From: Corynebacterium pacaense
GTDB taxonomy: Bacteria > Actinomycetota > Actinomycetes > Mycobacteriales > Mycobacteriaceae
Assembly: GCF_900169525.1 (NCBI RefSeq)
Contig: NZ_LT821239.1
Location: 704,708 to 768,707 of the forward strand
Direction of reading: 5' to 3'
DNA: 64,000 nt
Part shown: piece after piece, positions 35,619 through 42,643 of the stretch
How positions within the stretch are numbered: position 1 is the stretch's first letter
Layout of the letters: the number at the start of each line of letters is the position of its first letter
Translations under genes and position numbers: made by a program
Notes under the pieces: generated by a model
What the model saw: only the letters and a program-made list of their open reading frames with translations
Databases searched by the model: none
Told to the model about the DNA's origin: nothing

Positions 35619-35790
35619 CATGATCGCTCGTTACCCGGGCACCAACCGCCAGTCATGGGCGAACATCCGCTACACGGGCAATGGCCCCGCTTACTTCAAG
35701 GTTGGCCGCAAGGTTTTCTACCGGACCGAGGATGTGGCTGCTTGGGAAGAGTCCCAGCGTCGCACCCGTACCGACGAGCAGGTGGCCTGA
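35593..35790 (+). CDS. AlpA/excisionase-like HTH protein
   Basis: A 65-residue MerR-type winged HTH protein. TIDDMIARYPGTNRQSWANI leads into GPAYFKVGRKVFYRTEDVAAW, the typical AlpA/Xis layout where an HTH is followed by a 'K.GR.V.Y...D...W' strand and helix. It probably controls excision or early transcription. AGGAGG lies five bases before the ATG. Its stop overlaps the next ATG. Confidence 0.75.
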   Translation: MTAPLTIDDMIARYPGTNRQSWANIRYTGNGPAYFKVGRKVFYRTEDVAAWEESQRRTRTDEQVA

Positions 35791-36050
35791 TGACCGCCAT
35801 CGACTTTGACCGCATCGGACCGGAGGGTATGCGCACTTCGATGCGTGAGCGCCTGGCAGGGCACCTGCGCCGCGAAGTAATCCGCAGCTTGAAGGACGAG
35901 CACCCGGATCTCGCATTCAACGCGCTGGCCACGGATCTCGCCGATGAGTTCGTCCGGGCCGCCGCCCGCATCGACGTTGACGACTATGACATCCGCCTTC
36001 GTCGACCCCGCACCACTGATGACCAGCTCGAGCAGCTGGCAGACCGATAA
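35790..36050 (+). CDS. Hypothetical satellite protein
   Basis: An 86-residue protein beginning MTAIDFDRIGPEGMRTSM, with an acidic middle (RIDVDDYDIRLRR) and predicted helices. No domain is recognised. Its ATG overlaps the TGA of the HTH gene by one base (TGATG), so translation is coupled. Confidence 0.6.
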   Translation: MTAIDFDRIGPEGMRTSMRERLAGHLRREVIRSLKDEHPDLAFNALATDLADEFVRAAARIDVDDYDIRLRRPRTTDDQLEQLADR

Positions 36051-36061
36051 GGAGAAACACC

Positions 36062-36430
36062 ATGTCTGTTTCACGCATTATCGCGGATCTCCGCACGATT
36101 CTCGCCAACGATGACCGATACAGCGTTGAGGACATCGCTGTCGAGGACCTGGCCGTGGATATCGCCCGCGAGCTGCGCCTCAGCAATGTCCCGCCAGCGG
36201 AACGCACGCTGAGCCGCTACATCGCCGAATTCGGGCTGACTGGCCTCACCGAGCTGATCGGGGAGCATGAGCATCTGGATTGGGCTTGGCAGGTCGGTTA
36301 CACCGAGAACGATCAGGTTGAGATTTTCTCCCCTGCTGGTGGCCATGTTGTCCTGGCCCGTGCTCATGCTCTGCGCATGGCCGTCAGCATCATCGAGAAC
36401 ACCGCAAACACCATCAACCAGGAGGCATAA
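36062..36430 (+). CDS. Hypothetical satellite protein
   Basis: A 122-residue protein beginning MSVSRIIADLRTILANDDRY, mostly helical, with GYTENDQVEIFSPAGGHVVL near residue 80. No family is recognised. AAGGAGAAAC sits seven bases before the ATG. It is part of the dense early operon. Confidence 0.6.
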   Translation: MSVSRIIADLRTILANDDRYSVEDIAVEDLAVDIARELRLSNVPPAERTLSRYIAEFGLTGLTELIGEHEHLDWAWQVGYTENDQVEIFSPAGGHVVLARAHALRMAVSIIENTANTINQEA

Positions 36431-36433
36431 ACC

Positions 36434-36877
36434 ATGACCGCATACGAAAAGACCGCCCCCGAAGTTGCAGCTTCGGAGACGGCAAAAGAGCTTGGAATGG
36501 GCTCAGATTCTCGACTATACCTGTCCCGCTACGGACAGAGCACCCGCACCACCCTCGGCACCTGGTCGGGGCAGGACCTCCCCATAGAGGACTACGCACT
36601 CGTCGTTGTCTCCCGTGATCTCCTCGCGGACCTCGCAATCGATGGTGAGCAGACCGTCACCCTGAACCCCGCGTGCCTCGCAGCCCACGACGAAGCTGCA
36701 CGACGCACCCGGGAGAAGAAAGCGGAGGAGGCCCGACAGGCGAAGTTGGACAAGCTTCGCCGCCGAATCATTGAGGAGGAGTTCGAGGACGAGCTCGCCG
36801 CCGCGGATCATGTCGCCAGTGAAATCTGGGGTCGCATCGATGCTCGGATGAACGAAATCCTGGAGGCTGCGAAATGA
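36434..36877 (+). CDS. Hypothetical satellite protein with charged helix
   Basis: A 147-residue protein. The first 85 residues look globular. Residues 90-125 (RRTREKKAEEARQAKLDKLR and on) form a long charged, probably coiled-coil helix, followed by an amphipathic tail. No family is recognised. It overlaps the next gene by four bases (ATGA). Confidence 0.6.
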   Translation: MTAYEKTAPEVAASETAKELGMGSDSRLYLSRYGQSTRTTLGTWSGQDLPIEDYALVVVSRDLLADLAIDGEQTVTLNPACLAAHDEAARRTREKKAEEARQAKLDKLRRRIIEEEFEDELAAADHVASEIWGRIDARMNEILEAAK

Positions 36878-37083
36878 TCCGCGTTGTATGTCGAGGTGGT
36901 GCAGAGTTCACCGGGCAGTCCGTTGAGTCGATCTGTCGCCGGAAGTTCGGCCGGGGTGCGGTGTACGTGCCCACACAGAACCCCAACACTGTGGAGGTCG
37001 GCCAGATCCTCAAACCCACCAAGCACAACCCACGTGAATATTGGGTCCTCGCCGTGGTGCTGCGCATTGAGGAGCTCTCGTGA
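36874..37083 (+). CDS. Small satellite protein
   Basis: A 69-residue protein, MIRVVCRGGAEFTGQSVES onward, basic with a short beta-rich look (VYVPTQNPNTVEVGQIL). No family is recognised. The start overlaps the previous stop and the stop overlaps the next GTG, so it is translationally coupled on both sides. Confidence 0.55.
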   Translation: MIRVVCRGGAEFTGQSVESICRRKFGRGAVYVPTQNPNTVEVGQILKPTKHNPREYWVLAVVLRIEELS

Positions 37084-37286
37084 TCAAGCTCACCGACACC
37101 AATGGCCGCGTCTTCATCGGCCCGGACACCGCCACCATCATTAGCCGGCACCACGGAAGCACAGCCCGCTACATCGACTGCAACGCGCCGCACCGGGGTT
37201 TGATCGGCTTGATCGTCCGTCGGTCCCACACCATCGGCCAGGCCCCGCGCGTCGTCTCCCGAGTCGCCTCATTGGAGGTGATCTGA
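37080..37286 (+). CDS. Small satellite protein
   Basis: A 68-residue protein starting with GTG, MIKLTDTNGRVFIGPDTATI, with basic and aromatic residues in the middle (RHHGSTARYIDCNAPHRG). It may be a small beta-barrel-like protein; no family is recognised. The next start follows its stop directly. Confidence 0.5.
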   Translation: MIKLTDTNGRVFIGPDTATIISRHHGSTARYIDCNAPHRGLIGLIVRRSHTIGQAPRVVSRVASLEVI

Positions 37287-37376
37287 ATGGCTGAGTTGAT
37301 GATTTTCGGTGGTCTCATCTGGGTGATCATCGCCGCTTGCGCAGTAGCTGAACTGTGGGAACGCTTCAAATCGTAA
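37287..37376 (+). CDS. 29-residue membrane microprotein
   Basis: A complete 29-codon frame, MAELMIFGGLIWVIIAACAV followed by AELWERFKS. One hydrophobic helix covers residues 4-22, then a charged tail. Its ATG abuts the previous TGA, and GGAGGTGATC lies immediately upstream as a strong ribosome site. It is too short for routine callers. It could be a membrane-acting toxin, superinfection-exclusion or holin-like peptide; there is no direct evidence for any of these. Confidence 0.6.
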   Translation: MAELMIFGGLIWVIIAACAVAELWERFKS

Positions 37377-37390
37377 CAGTGACATTAATA

Positions 37391-37431
37391 GCCCGGATGG
37401 TCGTAGGTGGGGTTCGACTCCCCACCCGGGC
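37391..37431 (+). ncRNA. tRNA-like acceptor/T-arm minihelix
   Basis: GCCCGG (37391-37396) pairs perfectly with CCGGGC (37426-37431). Inside, GTGGGG-TTCGACT-CCCCAC is an ideal T-arm with a 7-base TTCGACT loop. Only 10 bases separate the two, so the D and anticodon arms are absent. It is followed by GCTACT, not CCA. It may be a tRNA remnant, a tRNA mimic, or a cis element in the long leader of the next gene. Confidence 0.45.
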
Positions 37432-37450
37432 GCTACTCAAAAAATGAGGA

Positions 37451-37478
37451 ACCCCCACCCGTGGAGGCGAGTGGGGGT
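37451..37478. promoter_or_regulatory. Hairpin before the helicase operon
   Basis: ACCCCCAC (37451-37458) pairs with GTGGGGGT (37471-37478) around 12 bases. There is no T-run, so it may be a processing or attenuation hairpin rather than a terminator. It sits 22 bases before the next ATG. Confidence 0.4.
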
Positions 37479-37499
37479 CGGGATCAAATGGAGGATTTG

Positions 37500-37757
37500 A
37501 TGAAACCAAGCCTACTACAACGCCGCCGCCGACACGATTCATTCCTGAGATGCGTACCCCTGTATTCCCCCGACGAAAGGACTGTTCGCGTGCCGCGGCC
37601 ACCACTACAACCTAGAACCGCCCTGACCCTCGCCCTCAGCGGTGTTGGATTCAAACTCACTCTGGGTGAGTTGCGCTCCGCCTGGCATATCGCCAATGAA
37701 AGGGACAGACCATTGATCGAGGAGCAAGCCCGAGTGCTGCAGGAGGACGCCGCGTGA
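37500..37757 (+). CDS. Small basic satellite protein
   Basis: An 85-residue protein starting MKPSLLQRRRRHDSFLRC, strongly basic at the N-terminus, with LTLGELRSAWHIANERDRPL near the end. GGAGG lies five bases before the ATG. It ends four bases inside the helicase start, so coupling is likely. No family is recognised; a role in replication with the helicase is a guess from position. Confidence 0.5.
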   Translation: MKPSLLQRRRRHDSFLRCVPLYSPDERTVRVPRPPLQPRTALTLALSGVGFKLTLGELRSAWHIANERDRPLIEEQARVLQEDAA

Positions 37758-39313
37758 ATATCACCCCCCGCGAACAAGCCCGCCTCGACGGCGTCCCCGA
37801 GTCACAGCTGAAGTACTATCCCGACACTCTCGACGACGCCGAACAGGAGGCGTTCAAGACCGAGCACCAGGAGCCAGCGCGCCCCGCACTCAAAGCAGTG
37901 CCAGCAACGCAGGAAGCCGTCATCATAGATGATGCCAGCATCTACCCCTCCGCGGCACTTCCCCTGTCCGTCGCGCGCCGCCTGCTCAAAGACTGCTTCG
38001 AGCACCCGACAGGTCGCACCCTTGTCTATTGGCAAAACACCTGGCATCTCTGGGACGGCACCAAGTGGAGAAGCGCCGCTGATGACCTCGACGTCAAAGA
38101 AAGAGTGTGGGAGCGCCTCGAGCAGGCACAGGTGGAGGACAAGGAAGGCAACCTCCTGCCGTGGATGCCAACGACCTCGAAAGTCGCCGGACTGATGGAA
38201 CCGCTGATGATCCTTGCCCGCGTCCCCGCCGACGCAGTAACCCCCAGGTGGCTCAGCGGTAACCAGCACCCTCATTCGGAAACCATCATCGCCATGCGCA
38301 ACGGCTTGCTGAACCGGTCCACTATGCAGCTGCAGCCCCACACCGCCGAGTTCTTCAACCTGTGGTCATTGGGATTCGACTTTAACCCGAAGGCAACCTG
38401 CCCTGTCTGGGAGCGGTTCTTGTCGCAGGTATTCGCCCACGACCCTGCAGGTGCTCTCCTGTTGCAGGAGTTCGCCGGCTACCTGATATCGGGGCGCACG
38501 GACATGCACAAGGCCCTGCTGATCGTCGGCCCGCGCCGCGGTGGCAAGGGCACCATCTCCCGGACGCTTCGTAGCCTGATGGGCGCTGACAATTGTGTGA
38601 GCCCATCACTGGGAACACTCGGTAGTGATTTCGGCTTGGCTGATCTGATCGGTAAGCCCCTGGCCGTTGTGGAAGATGCTCGCGCCGACGATGACAGGCG
38701 CAACAACACCACCGTGGAACGCCTTTTGAACATCATTGGTGAAGACGCGGTATCCGTTAACCGGAAGAACCGTGACTACTGGAACGGCACGCTACCCACC
38801 AGGTTCGTTGTTATCTCGAATGAGACGCCGAGGTTCCTCGATTCATCTGGTGCGATCACGAGCCGGTTCATGTCGGTGCGGCTGAAAGCCAGCTTTGAGG
38901 ACAACCCCGATATTCATCTGGGGGAGAAGATCTCCCGTGAGCTTCCCGGTGTGTTCCTGTGGGCTTTGGGGGGCTTGGAGCGGCTGACGAGGCAGGGGCA
39001 TTTCACCAGGCCCGAGACGATGGACGAGATGCACGATCTCATGAGTGACATGGCATCTCCGATGATGCAGTTCCTCGAGGAGAGCTACGAGGTTACTGGC
39101 GACGAGGATGACGTTCTCAAAGTCTCTGCGGTGTTCGGACGGTTCAAGGTCTGGGCCGACGAACAGAATATGCGGCCGATGAATCGAGACACTTTTGTTC
39201 AGCGAGTGCAGGCTGTGAACCCGTCGATCTCCTATAAAAACACCCGCGTCAATGGGCGCATGGGTCGGCACTTTTTCGGGATCAAGGAAAACGCATGGCA
39301 TTTCTCAGACTGA
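37754..39313 (+). CDS. SF3 replicative helicase (D5 / P4-alpha C-terminal type)
   Basis: A 519-residue phage/plasmid helicase of the D5-N plus P4-alpha C-terminal family. The D5-N domain (about 60-220) precedes a superfamily 3 ATPase with Walker A GPRRGGKG (Lys265), a Walker B-like LAVVEDAR, and the motif C-like RFVVISNETPRF. The C-terminal winged-helix part (about 440-510) probably binds the origin. No N-terminal archaeo-eukaryotic primase domain is present, unlike P4 alpha. The GTG start overlaps the previous stop. It presumably acts on the repeat cluster directly downstream. Confidence 0.88.
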   Translation: MNITPREQARLDGVPESQLKYYPDTLDDAEQEAFKTEHQEPARPALKAVPATQEAVIIDDASIYPSAALPLSVARRLLKDCFEHPTGRTLVYWQNTWHLWDGTKWRSAADDLDVKERVWERLEQAQVEDKEGNLLPWMPTTSKVAGLMEPLMILARVPADAVTPRWLSGNQHPHSETIIAMRNGLLNRSTMQLQPHTAEFFNLWSLGFDFNPKATCPVWERFLSQVFAHDPAGALLLQEFAGYLISGRTDMHKALLIVGPRRGGKGTISRTLRSLMGADNCVSPSLGTLGSDFGLADLIGKPLAVVEDARADDDRRNNTTVERLLNIIGEDAVSVNRKNRDYWNGTLPTRFVVISNETPRFLDSSGAITSRFMSVRLKASFEDNPDIHLGEKISRELPGVFLWALGGLERLTRQGHFTRPETMDEMHDLMSDMASPMMQFLEESYEVTGDEDDVLKVSAVFGRFKVWADEQNMRPMNRDTFVQRVQAVNPSISYKNTRVNGRMGRHFFGIKENAWHFSD

Positions 39314-39322
39314 ACTTGCTAT

Positions 39323-39477
39323 CAACCGGTTGCATTGGTTGCAGCAGCTCACAGGGTGTTTCCTATCGGTTGCACGCAACCACGCAACCGCAGCCCCCTT
39401 AGCTGCAACCGGGGTGCAACCGGCCCGCAACTCCCCAAAAACCACCCCTGACCAGCGGCAACCGCTGCAACCGGTTG
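39323..39477. repeat. Iteron-like repeat cluster, putative replication origin
   Basis: At least nine copies of GCAACC or its complement GGTTGC crowd into 155 bases, several as GCAACCGG. Perfect CAACCGGTTG palindromes mark both ends (39323-39332 and 39468-39477). It directly follows the helicase gene and no gene covers it. This matches how P4-like and PICI origins carry arrays of short repeats read by their own initiator. Confidence 0.65.
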
Positions 39478-39513
39478 TAAGGCACTTACTCACCACGATG
39501 AAAGGACCCAGTA

Positions 39514-39693
39514 ATGAGCCAACGAATCCGCTTCACAGATGAACGAGGCGTAGCCCGGACGTTCCGCGTCCGCCGGGACTTTGATGACCGCACCCGGCTG
39601 GTTATCAACTCCCCACCGTTCATGAACATCGACGCGGCCACAGCCGTCGCACTGGCGAACGCCATCGCAGATGAACTGGAGGCCGGACGGTGA
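39514..39693 (+). CDS. Small satellite protein
   Basis: A complete 59-residue frame, MSQRIRFTDERGVARTFRVR onward, ending in a helix rich in Ala (NIDAATAVALANAIADELEA). AAAGGACC lies eight bases upstream. Its stop overlaps the GTG of the WhiB-like gene. No family is recognised. Confidence 0.6.
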   Translation: MSQRIRFTDERGVARTFRVRRDFDDRTRLVINSPPFMNIDAATAVALANAIADELEAGR

Positions 39694-39989
39694 CAGGATT
39701 CCCTAAGCCCCCGCCCGAGCTCGCTGCTCTTTGCGATCCGCGTCTCGACGGTGCGGCGTGCGCAGGGAAAGCGCCCCTGTTCGACGCTCGCGGCAAGCAC
39801 GAATCTCTGCTCGACGCCGACTATCGACATGATCGCGCTAAGGCAATTTGTCGCCGGTGCCCCGTCGTCGCGGCGTGCCGCCAAGCCCTCCTCGAGCTAC
39901 CCCAAGCGGAACGCTCCGGCATTTGGGCCGGCCTCGACGCCCACTACATCTCTACTCGACTCAACTCAGAAAAGGACATCGCAGCATGA
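39690..39989 (+). CDS. Satellite-encoded WhiB-like protein
   Basis: A 99-residue WhiB-type protein. Cysteines at 24, 54, 57 and 63 give C-X29-C-X2-C-X5-C, the [4Fe-4S] ligand pattern, followed by GIWAGL at about 77-82. Phage WhiB proteins, such as that of mycobacteriophage TM4, can compete with host WhiB regulators. The GTG start overlaps the previous stop, and its end overlaps the next gene (ATGA). It may be a late-gene activator or a host modulator. Confidence 0.83.
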   Translation: MTGFPKPPPELAALCDPRLDGAACAGKAPLFDARGKHESLLDADYRHDRAKAICRRCPVVAACRQALLELPQAERSGIWAGLDAHYISTRLNSEKDIAA

Positions 39990-40345
39990 CCCGCAACACT
40001 GATAGGCCTTCATCTTTGGATCTCGATGCCCGCGCCGCCCAGGTGCTCACCGCAGCTCTCGACGGCCATAATCCCCGCATCGCCCACAACCCGGACGGTA
40101 GCGTTTCCCTCCGCCCCAGCAACAACCCCTCAGATCTCGATGTTGCGATCTGCGAACTCCTCGCCGTTCCCGTGGCCGACCATTACCAGATCAAAGCCCT
40201 TGCCCAGCAAGTAATCGGCGTCATTCAGTGGATCTCCGCCCGCCACAACATTGACCAGGGCGAACTTCTCGAAACGTTCCGGCGTAACGGATACGGTCAC
40301 ATCCTCGCAGCGGAACAAACCAAGGAAAGCCGGGACGATGCCTAG
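39986..40345 (+). CDS. Hypothetical satellite protein
   Basis: A 119-residue protein beginning MTRNTDRPSSLDLDARAAQV. Residues 40-60 (PDGSVSLRPSNNPSDLDVA) look like a loop, and the rest is helical (HYQIKALAQQVIGVIQWISA). No family is recognised. It overlaps both neighbours by a few bases, so it is part of the coupled late operon leading into the capsid gene. Confidence 0.6.
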   Translation: MTRNTDRPSSLDLDARAAQVLTAALDGHNPRIAHNPDGSVSLRPSNNPSDLDVAICELLAVPVADHYQIKALAQQVIGVIQWISARHNIDQGELLETFRRNGYGHILAAEQTKESRDDA

Positions 40346-40703
40346 ACCCACCGGTATCGTCGCCCACATGCCGCCCGGCTCGGTGGTGCTGGCACCTACC
40401 GCCGTTGCGATCCTCGCCCGACACTTCCGCCGCTTCCCGCCGCAGGAAATGGGAGCCGCAGCCGTTGCCGCAGATATCGAACGCATGTACCGCACCATTC
40501 CCGCAGACCGCTCCTTACGTGACATTACGAACCCACCCGGACAACAATTAGAACTAACGACCGAGCAGGCAGCACGCCAACTAGGCATCACCGCCAGCGC
40601 GATCCGAAAACGAATAACACGCGGATACCTCCCAGCACGCCACGACGGCCGTCGCTGGCTGATAACCCGCACCGACCTTGAAAGGCATAACACACATGGC
40701 TAA
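40338..40703 (+). CDS. HTH protein preceding the capsid gene
   Basis: A 121-residue protein. The C-terminal part, LTTEQAARQLGITASAIRKR followed by ITRGYLPARHDGRRWLI, is a MerR/excisionase-type HTH and wing. The N-terminal 60 residues are alanine-rich and unrecognised. It may regulate late genes. It overlaps the capsid gene start by eight bases, so it is not a stand-alone excisionase in the usual place beside int. Confidence 0.7.
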   Translation: MPRPTGIVAHMPPGSVVLAPTAVAILARHFRRFPPQEMGAAAVAADIERMYRTIPADRSLRDITNPPGQQLELTTEQAARQLGITASAIRKRITRGYLPARHDGRRWLITRTDLERHNTHG

Positions 40704-41604
40704 TCCCATCCTTGGCAACCTGGCCGGGAAAAGTTCCGTATTCGGAACACCCGCCGATACCACCCTTTCCCGCGACGTCCTCAGCGACCCGGGCGCACTA
40801 GCGGACATCCTCGCGCAATATGCAAAGGATTCACTGCCCGTGCAGATCTTCGGTGAAGAGCTCGCACCGTCCGGCAACGTTGTTTACACCCAGGCCGGGC
40901 CGGAGGACCTCACCGTCGAGGGTATCGGCGACCGTGGCGAACTCTCCGAATACCCCATGGTCCGGTTCTCACCCACCGACCTCAAGGAGGTTCGCACCGC
41001 CGATATCGGCGGTAAGTTCCGCGTCTCCGATGAAGCAATCGCAGCAGGGGACACGACCCTCCTCGGCGACGGTATCGCCTTGCTCGGCAACCAGATTGAG
41101 CGTCTGCTTGATCAGATGATGATCGGCGCCCTGGAGCAGGCAGTCAACAATGGGCCCGGCCACACCATGGGCGCCACCTCCGGTTGGTTCGGCGTCGAAC
41201 TCGACGGGGCCAACCCCACACCAGCTAAGGCCCGACCCCGCGCCGACCTGGTTCGAGCACGCCGCATCCTCCGCCAAAAGGGACTCGTGGCCAGCGGTAA
41301 CACCCTGCTCCTGTCCTCCGACTCGTGGGACAACCTCGCCACGGCCTACGACATCCCAGCTCTCGCCGAAGAATGGGGACTGGCTCTCTACCAGTCCGAT
41401 CACGTCGCTGAGGGTTGCGGCTACCTCATCGAGGGTGTCGGCTTCGGAAAGCTCGTCACCCGGCAGGGCATCCAGACCGAGACGTGGCGCGACCCTGCTA
41501 TCCGCGCAACGTGGGCACAGGCGTTCTGTGAGCCCGTGGTCATCATCAACCGGCCAACCAACATTGTGAAGCTCACCGGCCTCGACGGCGACGCCAACGC
41601 CTAA
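40696..41604 (+). CDS. Major capsid protein (HK97-like)
   Basis: A 302-residue protein beginning MANPILGNLAGKSSVFGTPA, resembling the major capsid proteins of several actinophages. It shows the E-loop/P-domain style order: a strand-rich middle (AGPEDLTVEGIGDRGELSEY), a spine helix (IERLLDQMMIGALEQAVNN) and an A-domain-like C-terminus ending in IINRPTNIVKLTGLDG. No protease or delta domain is evident. It should build the shell of a small transducing particle. GAAAGG lies 11 bases upstream. Confidence 0.78.
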   Translation: MANPILGNLAGKSSVFGTPADTTLSRDVLSDPGALADILAQYAKDSLPVQIFGEELAPSGNVVYTQAGPEDLTVEGIGDRGELSEYPMVRFSPTDLKEVRTADIGGKFRVSDEAIAAGDTTLLGDGIALLGNQIERLLDQMMIGALEQAVNNGPGHTMGATSGWFGVELDGANPTPAKARPRADLVRARRILRQKGLVASGNTLLLSSDSWDNLATAYDIPALAEEWGLALYQSDHVAEGCGYLIEGVGFGKLVTRQGIQTETWRDPAIRATWAQAFCEPVVIINRPTNIVKLTGLDGDANA

Positions 41605-41637
41605 CCGACAGCCCAGACCAGAAAGGAAACACACCAA

Positions 41638-42018
41638 ATGTTTAGCTTCAAAGCTCTCCTCGATGAACTGTTCGCACCCGGTACCGCGATCACCGGCACC
41701 GCAGCCCAGGACATCAACCTAGGACAGTTCGTTGCAGTATCCACCAACGGCACCCAACCCAACCCCACAGTCAGTGTCGCACCAGCAGGTTCCTACCCCC
41801 TCGGACTCGCCCAGGACGCCGCGGAAGCCGGCTCCAAGATCACCGTGCAGCGCGGGAACGCCCGGTGCTTCCGCGTCCCAACCAACGCGACGATCACCGC
41901 CGGTGCTCTCCTGCAGGTCGGGGCCAATGGTCAACCCGAACCCGCCACCGACGGGCGTGTCATCGCACAAGCCCTGTTCAACAGCGCCGATGGTCACATC
42001 GACCTCACCTTGATCTAA
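41638..42018 (+). CDS. Capsid cement/decoration-like protein
   Basis: A 126-residue beta-rich protein similar to the DUF2190 capsid-cement group: a region with GLAQDAAEAGSKITVQRGNA, then TITAGALLQVGANGQ and GRVIAQALFNSADGHIDLTL. It follows the major capsid gene by 33 bases with AAAGGAAAC as ribosome site, the usual place for a head-stabilising protein. I infer that it decorates the capsid. Confidence 0.7.
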   Translation: MFSFKALLDELFAPGTAITGTAAQDINLGQFVAVSTNGTQPNPTVSVAPAGSYPLGLAQDAAEAGSKITVQRGNARCFRVPTNATITAGALLQVGANGQPEPATDGRVIAQALFNSADGHIDLTLI

Positions 42019-42021
42019 CCC

Positions 42022-42235
42022 CGGTGCTGTAGCCGCGTTAAGCTCAGCTCACCGTTCGGTTTCTCCACTTCTTTCAAGCGGTGAAGCAGGTAAGGGCACC
42101 AGCCGCACATGACAATGAGGGCTTCGCACCTCGCCGGTCCCTGCGTCGCTACAGCACCGAGATCCCCCGCCTCAGCTCCTACTGGGACGGGGGATCATCC
42201 ATGTCTCGACCCCCCGCCTGTTTTCCTGAGGGGGT
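42022..42235. ncRNA. Highly structured non-coding region (candidate RNA)
   Basis: A perfect 12-bp stem closes 42022-42033 (CGGTGCTGTAGC) with 42148-42159 (GCTACAGCACCG). Inside are TCACCG/CGGTGA (42049 and 42079) and AGGG/CCCT (42118 and 42139). Next come GATCCCCCG/CGGGGGATC (42161-42169 and 42188-42196) and ACCCCC/GGGGGT (42209 and 42230). No credible reading frame is present. It may be a structured RNA, a packaging signal, or the 3' end of the capsid mRNA. Confidence 0.5.
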
Positions 42236-42330
42236 TGTCCGCCTCACCCCGACCCGTTCGCTGGCATGAGGGAGTCTCTCTCTCCGGTGGTTTGGGCCCT
42301 TAGGACTTCGTTCAGAAAAATCTGATCGGG

Positions 42331-42533
42331 GTCCGCCCCTCGCGGGCACGGCAGGGATCTTTAGGTCAAGATCTTGATCTAAAGAAGGATCGTCTGCCCC
42401 TCGCGGGCACGGGCAGGAGTTTAGGTCGGGACTCCGACCTAAAGCTCCGCGCGTCTGCCCCTCGCGGGCACGGCCGGTCGTCGAGGCTCACTTAGCGGAA
42501 GATCTTCCGCTAAGTCTGCCCCTCGCGGGTAGG
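42331..42533. repeat. 61-base-period array: 21-base repeats with palindromic intervals
   Basis: Copies start at 42331, 42392, 42453 and 42514, exactly 61 bases apart. Each reads GTCTGCCCC-TCGCGGGCACG plus G, with CC for CT in copy 1 and a degenerate end in copy 4. Each repeat holds its own stem, TGCCC/GGGCA. The three 40-base intervals each contain a different 24-base palindrome: 42360-42383 (one G-T pair), 42420-42443 (10-bp arms, GACT loop) and 42491-42514 (perfect). It is non-coding. The role is unknown. Confidence 0.85.
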
Positions 42534-42536
42534 AAA

Positions 42537-42641
42537 CGTAACAACTGGAACGGAGTGTTACGGCTATGTCTTATCTGTAACAGCGACAGGTTAGTGTGAC
42601 ATCTATGTCATATCCGTAACAGAACTAAGGTAGTGTTACAG
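42537..42641. promoter_or_regulatory. 39-base tandem repeats with GTTAC/GTAAC inverted pairs
   Basis: GTTACGG, GTGACAT and GTTACAG start at 42557, 42596 and 42635. CGTAAC, CTGTAAC and CCGTAAC end at 42542, 42581 and 42620. Both sets have an exact 39-base period, making two 25-base inverted pairs plus outer half sites. The cluster ends three bases before the zinc-finger ATG, so it is probably that gene's operator/promoter. Confidence 0.65.
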
Positions 42642-42643
42642 AT

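Noticed and set aside
39252..39542. Open frame across the iteron cluster
   Set aside because: It begins inside the helicase gene in another frame, has no ribosome site, and is explained by repeats lacking stop codons.
42331..42533. CRISPR array (regular repeats and 40-base spacers)
   Set aside because: The spacing is CRISPR-like, but the repeat is only 21 bases, every spacer contains a palindrome, spacers 1 and 2 share sequence, and no cas gene is present in the window. A structured repeat array fits better.
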